A DNA stretch of 57,461 nt, taken from contig JAKUQE010000017.1 in assembly GCA_022450395.1 (NCBI GenBank), positions 1-57,461 of the forward strand. The letters run 5' to 3'. The DNA is from Dehalococcoidia bacterium (GTDB taxonomy: Bacteria; Chloroflexota; Dehalococcoidia; Lucifugimonadales; UBA3495). Below are positions 17,737 through 26,377 of the stretch, piece by piece (the first letter of the stretch is position 1; the number at the start of each line of letters is the position of its first letter). A model generated the notes under the pieces. That model saw only the letters and a program-made list of their open reading frames with translations. It did not search any database and was not told where the DNA came from. The translations under genes and the position numbers were made by a program.

Positions 17737-18102
17737 TTACTCGATTGAGAGAATTCGGATTCTCGATCTGACTTCATCCACTGTAATCAGTGCGCCACTC
17801 TCAAGCACTGGCTCGTACTGCTGAATTATTTGGACAATCTTCTGGCCAAGGATTTGGGGCATTATATTTTGCGTGCGAACCTGGATTACGCTTGGTCCAT
17901 GAGCACGTGTCGTGACCAATAGACTCCCAAAGTCGAGGTCATGAGTAAATACAATATAGCCGTTGGTTCGAGCCCAATCCATGATGACCTGATCGTAAGC
18001 TCGGGGGTCTCCTATATTTGACCAGTGGACCGCCTCCAAGCCACTCTGTGCGAACAGATCAACCCAGTCTGGGGAGAAGTTCATGTCAATAAGTAATTTC
18101 AC
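17737..18102 (-). CDS. DUF5615 PIN-like toxin of a DUF433/DUF5615 pair
   Basis: The family has a PIN-like (Mut7-C-like) ribonuclease fold and is found as the likely toxin beside DUF433 proteins. The 121-residue protein shows the family start KLLIDMNFSPDWVDLF with its acidic Asp, then GYIVFTHDLDFGSLL with the second Asp pair, then SVIQVRTQNI. These acidic residues are those expected to bind metal. It starts 15 bases after the stop of the DUF433 gene on the same strand, so the two form an operon with antitoxin first. RNase activity is inferred from family; no target is known. Confidence 0.85.
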   Translation of the reverse strand: MKLLIDMNFSPDWVDLFAQSGLEAVHWSNIGDPRAYDQVIMDWARTNGYIVFTHDLDFGSLLVTTRAHGPSVIQVRTQNIMPQILGQKIVQIIQQYEPVLESGALITVDEVRSRIRILSIE

Positions 18103-18117
18103 GGACTGACTACACTG

Positions 18118-18348
18118 TCAGCCGCCGGTCAAAGGTATTTCAATCTCTTCTGCACGCCAAGCGGCGTACGCAAGAGCCTCATTGATATCTTCATGTTCTA
18201 GGTACGGATAGGATTTTAAAATGTCAGCGGTGGTGTATCCTGCGGCAACCAGCCCGACTATCGTGCCCGCTGTGACGCGCAAACCGCGGATACAAGGCCG
18301 GCCACCCATAACGTTTGGATCGAAGGTGATTCGAGTTAGCTTTTCCAT
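18118..18348 (-). CDS. DUF433 putative antitoxin
   Basis: The small 76-residue protein belongs to the DUF433 (VapB-like, helix-turn-helix) family. The hallmark ITFDPNVMGGRPCIRG at residues 7-22 is intact, followed by LRVTAGTIVGLVAAGYT and DILKSYPYLEHEDINEAL. It probably neutralises the DUF5615 protein encoded directly downstream and represses the shared promoter. The ATG at 18348 lies 25 bases after the thrS stop codon on the same strand. The pair may have inserted behind thrS, but no repeats bounding it were seen. Confidence 0.86.
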   Translation of the reverse strand: MEKLTRITFDPNVMGGRPCIRGLRVTAGTIVGLVAAGYTTADILKSYPYLEHEDINEALAYAAWRAEEIEIPLTGG

Positions 18349-18373
18349 TATCTATCCGTCGCGATGCCGTGAT

Positions 18374-20149
18374 TTAAGTCGTTGCATTAGCCGAGGGAAT
18401 CGCCGCCTCCTCACCCAACCGCTCCTTAAACGAAGCGATCGGCATTGGTCCCAGGTCGCCTTCGTCGCGGTGGCGGACGGATACCGACCCCGCTTCCGCT
18501 TCTTTGTCGCCTACCACCAGCATGTAGGGCACCTTTTGCATCTGGGCGTTGCGGATCTTCTGATTCATCCGGTCGCCGCGGGAGTCTACTTCTACCCGGA
18601 AACCGGCTTTCGCCAGGGTGTCTTGCACCTGACCGGCGTACTCCAGGTGGCGGTCGGCGATGGGAACGATCACTGCCTGCACCGGAGCCAGCCACAGGGG
18701 GAAAGCGCCGGCGTAGTGCTCTAACAATACCCCGAAGAATCGCTCCACCGACCCCAATATGGCCCGATGGACCATGTAGGGTTGGACCCGGTTGCCTTCG
18801 TCGTCCTGGTAGGTAAGGTCGAACCGCTCCGGCAGGTTGAAGTCGAACTGGATCGTGGTGCATTGCCAGGCCCGGCCCAGAGCGTCGGTGATATGGATGT
18901 CGATCTTGGGACCGTAGAATGCGCCTCCGCCTTCGTCGATCCCGAAGGACAACCCCCGTTGCTCCAACGACTCGCGCAAAGACTCCGTGGCATGCTCCCA
19001 CATCACCGGGTCCCCAACGGCCTTCTCAGGCCGGGTAGACACCATGATGGAGTATTCGGAGAAACCGAAGGCGTGAAGAAGCTCGAAAGTCAGGTCCAAG
19101 ACCCGGCCGATTTCGCCTACTACCTGATCGGGGCGGCAAAAGATGTGGGCATCGTCCTGGGTGAAGCCCCTAACCCGCATCAGACCGTGCAACACGCCAC
19201 TGCGCTCGTAGCGGTACACCGTGCCCAGTTCGCCGTATCGTATCGGCAACTCCCGGTAACTACGCAGCGACGACTTGTAGATCATGATATGAAATGGGCA
19301 GTTCATGGGCTTGAGGAAGTATTCCTGCTCGTCCACTTCCAGCGAGCCGTACATATTCTCCCGGAAAAATTCCAAATGACCGCTGGTCTGCCACAGACTG
19401 CCCCGTCCTATGTGGGGGGAGTAGACGATGTCATAGCCCCAGCGGCGGTGAAGTTCTCTCCAGTAATCTTCGATGAGGGTCCGCACGAGGCCGCCTTTGG
19501 GATGCCAAACGATCAACCCCGGCCCAATCTCATCATGGATGCTGTAGAGTCCCAATTGCCGGCCCAAAGTGCGGTGGTCCCTCCGCTCCGCTTCCTCCAG
19601 ACGCGCCAAGTGGGCGTCCAACGCCTCCTGGCTCTCGAAGGCGGTCCCGTAGATCCGTTGCAGCATGGGCCGATGCTCGTCGCCCCGCCAGTATGCGCCG
19701 GCGACGGTTAGCAGCTTGACCGCGGCGATTTCTCCGGTGTTCTCAACGTGAGGGCCTTGGCAAAGGTCCACAAATTCGTCGTGGCGATAGACGGTGAGGG
19801 TTTCCTCCTCCGCCAGCCCCTCGATTATCTCCAGCTTGTAGGGCTGATCTGAAAAAAGAGACGTGATCTCCTCTCGCGTCATCTCTTCGCGGCGGAACGA
19901 GTGGCCTGCGGCGATGGTCTTGACCATCAACGCTTCGATCTGTTCGAGGTCTTCCGGCGTGAAGGGGCGGGAAACGTCAAAGTCGTAATAAAATCCGTCC
20001 TGGGTTGGCGGCCCGATGGCCATTTTCGCCTCGGGAAAGAGGCTAAGCACCGCGTCAGCCATTACGTGAGCTGCAGAATGGCGCAGGCGGTGCCGTAGGG
20101 CTATTTCGGGACTGACGTGTCCGGTGTCGACGGTTCCGTGGTCTAGCAT
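18374..20149 (-). CDS. thrS: Threonyl-tRNA synthetase lacking the TGS domain
   Basis: The enzyme charges tRNA-Thr. At 591 residues it begins directly with the editing domain: HSAAH (24-28) is the first zinc-like editing motif and DLCQGPHVENT the second. Class II motif 2 is seen in YRYERSGVLHGLMRVRGFTQDD, motif 3 in GSVERFFGVLLEHYAG. The zinc ligands are in MNCPFHIM, DDAHIF and MVHRAIL. The anticodon-binding domain is at the C-terminus (VIVPIADRHLEYA). The roughly 60-residue TGS domain of the E. coli enzyme is missing, as also seen in some other bacterial and archaeal ThrS. No T-box leader is visible in the 175 bases upstream. Confidence 0.96.
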   Translation of the reverse strand: MLDHGTVDTGHVSPEIALRHRLRHSAAHVMADAVLSLFPEAKMAIGPPTQDGFYYDFDVSRPFTPEDLEQIEALMVKTIAAGHSFRREEMTREEITSLFSDQPYKLEIIEGLAEEETLTVYRHDEFVDLCQGPHVENTGEIAAVKLLTVAGAYWRGDEHRPMLQRIYGTAFESQEALDAHLARLEEAERRDHRTLGRQLGLYSIHDEIGPGLIVWHPKGGLVRTLIEDYWRELHRRWGYDIVYSPHIGRGSLWQTSGHLEFFRENMYGSLEVDEQEYFLKPMNCPFHIMIYKSSLRSYRELPIRYGELGTVYRYERSGVLHGLMRVRGFTQDDAHIFCRPDQVVGEIGRVLDLTFELLHAFGFSEYSIMVSTRPEKAVGDPVMWEHATESLRESLEQRGLSFGIDEGGGAFYGPKIDIHITDALGRAWQCTTIQFDFNLPERFDLTYQDDEGNRVQPYMVHRAILGSVERFFGVLLEHYAGAFPLWLAPVQAVIVPIADRHLEYAGQVQDTLAKAGFRVEVDSRGDRMNQKIRNAQMQKVPYMLVVGDKEAEAGSVSVRHRDEGDLGPMPIASFKERLGEEAAIPSANATT

Positions 20150-20324
20150 GTAACCTAACCTAGCTGGAATTTGGAAGAGAAGCTATCAGGCGCCGGCTTT
20201 CAGCGGTCAGACCCAGGCCAGGTCGTCTGAGCGCTTGAGAAAAAGGCTTGGTACATTATAGCTTATGCGGCTTGGCAAATATGCGAATATCGGTTAGCCT
20301 ATGCCTGGAATCCGTCTCCGGGTG

Positions 20325-20942
20325 TTAAGCCAGGCCGGTGAACAACTCCTTCCATCGGCGGTCTTTGATGGACTGCACAACATGGCTCCAGATGCTGACT
20401 AAATATGTGACGGATACCATCAGCGTCAAGAATATACACAGGGCTACTTGCTCCGGGTCCCGGCCGGAGACCAGCAGAAGTATATTCAACATGAGGAAGC
20501 CAAAGGCCACGCCAAGGACCACGTTGCGGACGGCTAGGATGATCAAGGCCACCGGGGCCAGGGTTATCAGAGTTAGCACCGGCACCAAAGCCAAAGAGAC
20601 GCCAAATATGGCCGCCGCCCCTTTGCCGCCGCGAAACCCAAGGAACACCGGCCAGTTGTGTCCGGCCACTACTAAAGTGGTGGTTGCCAAGACCGTCCAA
20701 TTTGGGGCGCCTAGCCAGATGGGTACCAACACGGCCAGCACGCCTTTCCCGGCGTCGACAATCAAGACCGGCACGGCGCGCCACGTCCCCACCTGTTGGT
20801 AGGTATTGAGCGCGCCCACATTTTTGGAACCCAGCCGCCGGATGTCATGTCCCGTGACTAGGCGAACCATGATGTAAGCCGTCGGCACCGATCCCAAAAG
20901 GTAGGCGCCCAGACCTAAGGCCAAGGCAATAAATAAGATCAA
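20325..20942 (-). CDS. plsY: Glycerol-3-phosphate acyltransferase PlsY
   Basis: This membrane enzyme transfers the acyl group of acyl-phosphate to glycerol 3-phosphate, the first step of phospholipid synthesis. It has 205 residues with about five hydrophobic helices. The three PlsY motifs are present: GSVPTAYI followed by GSKNVGALNTYQQVG, DAGKG, and GHNWPVFLGFRGGKGAA. The glycine-rich acyl-phosphate loop is intact. It is upstream of thrS on the same strand, 175 bases apart. The partner PlsX is not in the window. Confidence 0.93.
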   Translation of the reverse strand: MILFIALALGLGAYLLGSVPTAYIMVRLVTGHDIRRLGSKNVGALNTYQQVGTWRAVPVLIVDAGKGVLAVLVPIWLGAPNWTVLATTTLVVAGHNWPVFLGFRGGKGAAAIFGVSLALVPVLTLITLAPVALIILAVRNVVLGVAFGFLMLNILLLVSGRDPEQVALCIFLTLMVSVTYLVSIWSHVVQSIKDRRWKELFTGLA

Positions 20943-21326
20943 CTTGTGCCCCTCTAGGATTAGTTAAATGAGCGGCCCGGCGGCCTGCCCGCCTCACCAT
21001 GTTATCCCCTCGCTTGGATGACTTCTAGTCTGGGCCGGATTCTCCCAGGGTCATCAGGTCTTATTTATTGTGGTTAGGGAGACGGTGTATCACAAAGACG
21101 TGCCCTCGTGCGGAAAGATTCCTGGATTCCCCTTCCGCGGAAGGGCCGGAATGACGAAGGTGGGCAGGTGGTACACCCGGTTTGCGCCAGAATGTCGAGA
21201 GTTCCAATGCGGTACATCCTGGCTTGCCGGTGGCAGACTGCTTTGCCCGGTGGGGAACCGGGGAATATAATGGTCCGCATCGCCGCGATTCCTCTGGGTC
21301 AACCACGGCGGGCAGGAGGCACATGT
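20943..21326. repeat. Divergent intergenic region with a palindromic repeat
   Basis: This 384-base gap separates plsY (-) from the first esterase (+). It carries a palindrome CCTTCCGCGGAAGG at 21131-21144 inside the longer unit ggattcc...ggaatgacg (about 21124-21155), a form common to dispersed GGAATGACG-type intergenic repeats. The open frame running through it (from 21108) is not taken as coding because it would translate the repeat. No clear sigma-70 promoter was recognised. Confidence 0.5.
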
Positions 21327-22274
21327 TTGGCTGACCAAAAGGACCTGGACGCATTCGTCACTCAAGTTACCCGCCCGGAAGACTTCGACGATTTCTGGGA
21401 GCGGGTGCTGGCCGGATTGGCGGAGATTCCCTTGGAGCCGAGCCTGTCTCCGGATCCCATGCGGTCCAACGCCGAGGTGGATGTTTCCCGCGTCCACTAC
21501 CGGAGCCTTGACGGCCTGGAGATATCCGGGTGGTACTGTGTGCCAACCGAGGGAGACGGACCCTTTCCGGCCGTCATCCGGTTTCCCGGCTACAAAGGCG
21601 AACCCGGCCTGCGGCGGGATTGGGGCCGTAAGGAAGTCGTCACTCTGACCGTGGCGGTGCGGGGAAAGCTGGGCAGCCACGCCGATTTCAACCCCGGATA
21701 TCCGGGATTGTTGACCCACGGGATCCAAGGCCGGGATACTTACGGTTACAAGGGCGTTATTTCCGATTGCTCGCGCGCGGTCGACTTCTTGCTGTCCCGT
21801 CCGGAAGTCGACCCCCAACGTATCTTCGCTTGCGGCAGCAGCCAGGGAGGAGGACTGACTTTAATAACTTCGGCCCTGCGTGCCGAGATTAAGGGTGGCG
21901 TGGCCGGCTATCCCTTTCTTTGCTGTTTCCCCGAGTCGATGAGGATGCTGCGTAGCTACCCCTACGACGAGCTGAACTGTTACGCCAGGGTCTATCCGGA
22001 CCTGGCCCGGGAAATGCTGGAGACCCTGCGCTATTACGACGCGGTTAACTTCGCTCCAGGGATCAAGTGTCCCATGGTCGTGGGAATCGCTTTGGAGGAC
22101 GAGGTCTGCCCACCGGAAACGAGTTACGCCGCTTATCAGCGTCTGACCGGTCCCAAAGAGCTATGGCTATTTCCCGATTCGGGCCACGGCAACGCCCACG
22201 ACTACCCCGCCAAGGAAACCGAGTGGCTGGAACGGCAGATAAATCTGACCAAACCCGGCGGCGCAGATGACTGA
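21327..22274 (+). CDS. CE7-like acetyl esterase (acetyl xylan esterase/cephalosporin-C deacetylase family)
   Basis: An alpha/beta hydrolase expected to remove acetyl groups from sugars or similar small esters. The TTG start at 21327 was chosen over earlier ATGs because AGGAGG lies seven bases upstream and the family N-terminus (RPEDFDDFWERVLAGL) follows closely; the upstream frame runs through a repeat. The nucleophile elbow is GSSQGG (Ser172). The acid is the Asp of ALEDEVCPPET and the His that of DSGHGNAHDYP. The intact triad predicts an active enzyme of 315 residues. It overlaps the next, related gene by eight bases, so the two arose by tandem duplication or were co-opted as a pair. Confidence 0.87.
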   Translation: MADQKDLDAFVTQVTRPEDFDDFWERVLAGLAEIPLEPSLSPDPMRSNAEVDVSRVHYRSLDGLEISGWYCVPTEGDGPFPAVIRFPGYKGEPGLRRDWGRKEVVTLTVAVRGKLGSHADFNPGYPGLLTHGIQGRDTYGYKGVISDCSRAVDFLLSRPEVDPQRIFACGSSQGGGLTLITSALRAEIKGGVAGYPFLCCFPESMRMLRSYPYDELNCYARVYPDLAREMLETLRYYDAVNFAPGIKCPMVVGIALEDEVCPPETSYAAYQRLTGPKELWLFPDSGHGNAHDYPAKETEWLERQINLTKPGGADD

Positions 22275-23157
22275 GCACCGGACCGATCCAGATGCGATCT
22301 GGGACTCCCTGGACCGCCAATTGGAGCAGATCCCGTTGGATCTTGAGCAGGAACGGGACGCTTTTTACTCCCAGCCCGATTGGGATGTCTACCGCTTGCA
22401 TTACACCGGATTGGACGGGTACCGGCTGTTCTGCTGGCTGTCGGCGCCGGTCTCGGCCAATGGACCGGTCCCGGCATTGCTGCGCATGCCTGATTACGGC
22501 AGCGTTCACGACATCGTATATACGCCACTTAGATCGGTTGCTCTGGTGATGAACGCTACCCACCGGGGCCAGAGGCAAAGTGAGTCGGTGTTCCAGGCCA
22601 ATTACCCTGGTCTGCTTACCCAGGGTATAGAGCGGCAGGATACCTTCGTGATGATGCGGGTGTTCGCCGACGCTTTGCGGGCGGTTGACGCTCTCTTGGG
22701 GCAAACGTTGGCCGAAGTAGGGCCTATCGCGTTGACCGGCAACGGTCTCGGCGGGGCCTTGTCCTTGCTGGCCGCCGCCCGCCGCCCGAGGATCACCGCC
22801 GTGGCGGCCGATACTCCGCTGGCCTTGGGGCATCCGGAGCTTCTGGAGCACGATCTGGTTTATCCCTTGGCCGAACTCACCGATTATTTAAGAGTTTACC
22901 CCCACCGAAAAGAGGCGATCCTGGGCAGCATGGCTCCTTTGGACCCGGTTGCGGCCGCTCCCAAGGTAGAAGCCCCCGTACTGCTTAGCCTGGGACGCCG
23001 GGACCGGGGGCTGTGCCCTCTGCGCATAGGAGAACTGTTGGCGGCTCGATTGCCTCATTGCGACCTACGAGTCTACGACGGGGCCAGCGAAGGAGGCGGC
23101 CATCCCCATAGCGTTGTCCGGGAAGCCTGGCTCCGAGAGCAGCTAGGGGTGGGCTGA
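22267..23157 (+). CDS. CE7-like alpha/beta hydrolase paralogue without nucleophile serine
   Basis: This 296-residue protein resembles its upstream neighbour along the whole length: same QANYPGLLTQGIERQDTF/ pattern before the elbow, same LxxxDxxCP acid segment (LGRRDRGLCP) and same C-terminal WLREQL end. At the nucleophile elbow it reads GNGLGG (158-163), with Gly160 where Ser is expected. It is therefore probably not a serine esterase. The ATG lies inside the last codons of the preceding gene, so translation is coupled. It might be a regulatory or scaffolding partner, or bind the same ligand; that is inference. Confidence 0.78.
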   Translation: MTEHRTDPDAIWDSLDRQLEQIPLDLEQERDAFYSQPDWDVYRLHYTGLDGYRLFCWLSAPVSANGPVPALLRMPDYGSVHDIVYTPLRSVALVMNATHRGQRQSESVFQANYPGLLTQGIERQDTFVMMRVFADALRAVDALLGQTLAEVGPIALTGNGLGGALSLLAAARRPRITAVAADTPLALGHPELLEHDLVYPLAELTDYLRVYPHRKEAILGSMAPLDPVAAAPKVEAPVLLSLGRRDRGLCPLRIGELLAARLPHCDLRVYDGASEGGGHPHSVVREAWLREQLGVG

Positions 23158-23331
23158 GCCGGACCATTTTGGATGTCTGATATACTGGATAAGTGGAAGT
23201 GTGGGGACGGGTTGGACGGTTTAACTTTTCACAACACTCTTGGATACCAACGGTTCTGCACGCCTGAGCGATTCTACTGGATCTGGGTATCACGAATTCG
23301 CCGGTAACGGCTTACGAGGATTGACATTGCG

Positions 23332-24439
23332 ATGGAACAGCTAAAGCAAGACCTATCCAGCATGCGCCAGAAGATCGATTCTGTCGTGGAGCGTCTTTGA
23401 CCTCGTAGGCAAAGAAAAGACCATAGGTGAGATGGAACTGGCTGCTTCCAGCCCCGGATATTGGGACGATCCCCGGGAGGCCCAGCGGAAGATGCAAGAA
23501 TTGGGCCGAATCAAAGATACAGTTTCCACTTGGCGCGGGCTTCAGTCCAGGACCGGCAACCTGTTCGAACTGACGGAATTGGCGATGGAGGAAGGGGACG
23601 ACTCCCTACAAAGCGAACTGGAGGAAGAGGGTAAAGAGATTTCGGATGCCCTGGCGAAGCAAGAAATCATTCTGACCCTTTCCGGACCCTACGACGAACG
23701 CTCGGCCATCGTGTCGATACACGCCGGAGTCGGTGGGACCGATTCTCAAGACTGGGCGGAAATGCTGTTTCGCATGTACGTCAAATGGGCGGAATCCGAC
23801 ACCCGCGCCGTTCAAATCATGGACATGTCCTACGGAGAGGAAGCCGGTCTGCGCAGCGGGATCATCGAGGTTGCCGGACCCTACGCATACGGATACCTCA
23901 GCGCCGAAAGAGGCGTGCACCGGCTGGTCCGGTTATCGCCGTACGATCCCAACCACCTGCGCCACACCTCCTTTGCTGAGGTGGAGATACTGCCTTCGGC
24001 AGAGGAAGACCCGGAGATTGAAGTCCGCTCCGACGATGTCAAACTGGACGTATTTCGGTCGAGCGGGCCGGGCGGCCAAAACGTCCAGAAGGTCGCTTCG
24101 GCAGTAAGACTCACCCACCTTCCCACCGGGATCGTCGTTACTTGCCAAAACGAACGCTCCCAGCACCAGAACCGGGAGTTCGCCATGCGCATCCTCAAGG
24201 CCAAGCTGCTGGCCAAGATGAACGAAGAAAAGTCACAAGAGATGGCTAAACTACGTGGTGAACGCGCGATTCCGGAGTGGGGAAACCAGATCAGGAGCTA
24301 TGTTCTACACCCCTACAAGTCGGTGAAGGACCACCGGACTAATTACCAGAGCACCAATCCCGACGCGGTGTTGAACGGAGAACTGGGGGGATTTATCGAA
24401 GCCTACTTAATGTCGCGAGTTGGAAATCAGGAAACCTAG
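23332..24439 (+). CDS. prfB: Peptide chain release factor 2 with programmed +1 frameshift
   Basis: RF2 ends translation at UGA and UAA. The coding sequence is joined: codons 1-22 at 23332-23397, then T23398 is skipped and reading resumes at 23399. The shift site is CTT TGA C with a GGAG Shine-Dalgarno-like word three bases before CTT, the classic autoregulatory arrangement in which low RF2 favours frameshifting over stopping at UGA. The joined protein has 368 residues. GGQ falls at about 247-249, only three off the E. coli numbering. The stop-codon recognition tripeptide is SPY (202-204) instead of the usual SPF. A strong terminator follows. Confidence 0.95.
23388..23401 (+). promoter_or_regulatory. 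prfB programmed frameshift site
   Basis: GGAG at 23388-23391, three spacer bases, then CTT (23395-23397) and the in-frame TGA (23398-23400) followed by C. A +1 slip at CTT gives GAC and opens the full RF2 frame. Spacing matches the E. coli site. Confidence 0.93.
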
Positions 24440-24487
24440 CGTTCGGGTTGCACCTCGTCCGGAAAACCACCTAGACCAATCAAAAGC

Positions 24488-24518
24488 AAGAGGCGGGTCC
24501 GAAAGACCCGCCTCTTTG
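24488..24518. terminator. Bidirectional terminator between prfB and ribBA
   Basis: A perfect 12-base-pair stem AAGAGGCGGGTC (24488-24499) / GACCCGCCTCTT (24505-24516) with a five-base loop, flanked by A's on one side and T's on the other. It lies between converging genes and can serve both. Confidence 0.9.
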
Positions 24519-24540
24519 ATTACTAGCGGATCAGCCGCGT

Positions 24541-25746
24541 TTAGCAGTTGCCCAGAATGTGGCCCATGCGCATCTTTTTGGTCCGCAGGTAGTCCCGATT
24601 CTCGTCGTTAACCGAAGCCTCCACAGGCACCCGCTCAACGATCTCCAGATCGAAGCCCGAGATACCCGCTACCTTTCGAGGGTTGTTAGTCAATAGGCGG
24701 AGCTTTTTCACTCCCAGATCTTGGAGGATCTGCGCGCCGATGCCGTAATGCCGAAGGTCGGCCTCGAAGCCCAGTTTCTGGTTCGCTTCAATGGTGTCCA
24801 GGCCGCCGTCCTGCAGTGAATAGGCCTTTATCTTGTTGTGCAGGCCGATGCCCCGGCCCTCTTGCCGCATGTACAGAAATACGCCGGCCCCTTCTTTGCC
24901 CAGAATGGTCAGGGCCATCTCTATCTGCTCGCCGCAATCGCAACGGAGACTGCCAAAGACGTCGCCGGTCAGACATTCGCTGTGGATCCGAACTAGTACG
25001 GGTTGGTCCGGCTCCCACTCCCCGATGGTCATGGCGATGTGCTCTCCGGGGTCCACAGGACTACGGTAAGCGATGGCTTTAAATTCGCCGTATTTGGTGG
25101 GCAGACGGGCCTCGGCCACTCGCTCGATGAGCTTCTCGTGGCGGCGGCGGTAGGCGATGATCTGGGCGATGCTTAGGACATTCAGTTGGTGTTTATCCGC
25201 GAACTTCTCCAGCGTCTCCATACGCGACATGGTGCCGTCTTCGTTCATTATTTCGCAGACGATCCCGGCGGGGTACACACCCGCGATCACGCACAGATCG
25301 ACGATGGCTTCCGTGTGTCCAGCCCGGGCCAATACGCCGCCGGGATGGTACCGCAAGGGAAACAGGTGGCCCGGCCGGGACATCTTATCGCCTCTGACTT
25401 CCGGGTCGATCAACGCCTGGATGGTGGCGGACCTATCTTGCGCTGATATACCGGTAGTGGTGCCCTGATTGTAGTCAACCGAAACGGTGAAAGCGGTGTG
25501 ATTCTTGGTGGACGTGTTTTGTGAGATCATCAGAGGGATATCCAGTTCGTCCAACCGCTCCCCGATGATGGGCATGCATAGCAGCCCACGGGCTTCGGTG
25601 ACCGCGAAGTTGACGGCTTCCGGGGTCACTGTCTCGGCGAACATCACCAGATCGCCTTCATTTTCTCGCCGCTCGTCGTCTACGACGATTACGAACTTTC
25701 CGGCTTTGAGGTCTTCTAGGGCCTCTTCCAAGCTACAGAGAGGCAT
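24541..25746 (-). CDS. ribBA: Bifunctional DHBP synthase / GTP cyclohydrolase II
   Basis: The 401-residue fusion supplies both entry substrates of riboflavin synthesis. The N-terminal half makes 3,4-dihydroxy-2-butanone 4-phosphate from ribulose 5-phosphate: VVDDERRENEGDLVMFAE and RPGHLFPLRYHPGGVLARAG are its active-site segments. The C-terminal half opens GTP: RIHSECLTGDVFGSLRCDCG holds the three zinc cysteines, QEGRGIGLHNKIKAY the catalytic loop, and LLTNNPRK the end motif. It is third in a ribD-ribE-ribBA run on the minus strand, 54 bases after ribE, with a purine-rich ribosome site (aaggaagg) before ATG 25746. Confidence 0.96.
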   Translation of the reverse strand: MPLCSLEEALEDLKAGKFVIVVDDERRENEGDLVMFAETVTPEAVNFAVTEARGLLCMPIIGERLDELDIPLMISQNTSTKNHTAFTVSVDYNQGTTTGISAQDRSATIQALIDPEVRGDKMSRPGHLFPLRYHPGGVLARAGHTEAIVDLCVIAGVYPAGIVCEIMNEDGTMSRMETLEKFADKHQLNVLSIAQIIAYRRRHEKLIERVAEARLPTKYGEFKAIAYRSPVDPGEHIAMTIGEWEPDQPVLVRIHSECLTGDVFGSLRCDCGEQIEMALTILGKEGAGVFLYMRQEGRGIGLHNKIKAYSLQDGGLDTIEANQKLGFEADLRHYGIGAQILQDLGVKKLRLLTNNPRKVAGISGFDLEIVERVPVEASVNDENRDYLRTKKMRMGHILGNC

Positions 25747-25800
25747 ATAACCTTCCTTCTTGCGGGGCAGAGTTGATCGAGTCTGTCAGATACCCTTGGG

Positions 25801-26376
25801 TCATCTTGCTAGCATGCTCTCCACATATTTCGCTACGATGTCTGCTTCCAAGTTGACACGGTCGCCGGGTCCTTTGTCCTGCAAGTTCGTGTTTTCCAGT
25901 GTATAGGGTATCACCGACAGGGTGAAGGACGACGTACCCTTTTGTACCACGGTGAGACTGATACCGTCAACCGTGATGAACCCTTTTTCCACGATATAAA
26001 CTCTCAATCTGTTGGGGTAGCGGATCCGTAGGATCTGGGAATTACCCTCGGTTCTGGACGATGTTATCCGGCCCGTCGCATCGACATGGCCCTGAACGAT
26101 GTGTCCGCCCAGCCGGTCGCTCACCGCCAGGGGCCGCTCTAGATTGACCTTATGACCCTGGGCCAAACTGCCCAGGGAGGTGCGGCTCAGCGTTTCGGGC
26201 GATAGATCGACGGAGAAGGTTGACCGGTCATGGTCGACAACGGTTAGGCAGGTCCCGTTCACCGCGATGCTGTCGCCCATCTTTTGGTCTTCCAGAACTT
26301 TGCTCGCGCTGATGGTGAGCTTAAAGTCACCCAACTTAGCTACCGTACCTACCTCTTCTATTATGCCGGTGAACAA
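25801..26376 (-). CDS. ribE: Riboflavin synthase alpha subunit
   Basis: The enzyme dismutates two 6,7-dimethyl-8-ribityllumazine molecules into riboflavin. It is a 191-residue protein with two lumazine-binding barrels. The diagnostic N-terminus MFTGIIEEVG is present, with AVNGTCLTVV in the first barrel and GGHIVQGHVDATG opening the second, which contains TVDGISLTV. The start is TTG at 26376, two bases after the ribD stop, with a Shine-Dalgarno (ggagg) inside the end of ribD, so translation is coupled. Lumazine synthase (ribH), which makes its substrate, is not in the cluster. Confidence 0.95.
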   Translation of the reverse strand: MFTGIIEEVGTVAKLGDFKLTISASKVLEDQKMGDSIAVNGTCLTVVDHDRSTFSVDLSPETLSRTSLGSLAQGHKVNLERPLAVSDRLGGHIVQGHVDATGRITSSRTEGNSQILRIRYPNRLRVYIVEKGFITVDGISLTVVQKGTSSFTLSVIPYTLENTNLQDKGPGDRVNLEADIVAKYVESMLAR

Positions 26377-26377
26377 T

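Noticed and set aside
18767-19711. 314-codon plus-strand frame inside thrS
   Set aside because: Antisense to conserved thrS motifs; no family pattern in its translation.
21108-21326. N-terminal extension of the first esterase
   Set aside because: It would translate a palindromic intergenic repeat; the TTG at 21327 has AGGAGG upstream and matches the family start.
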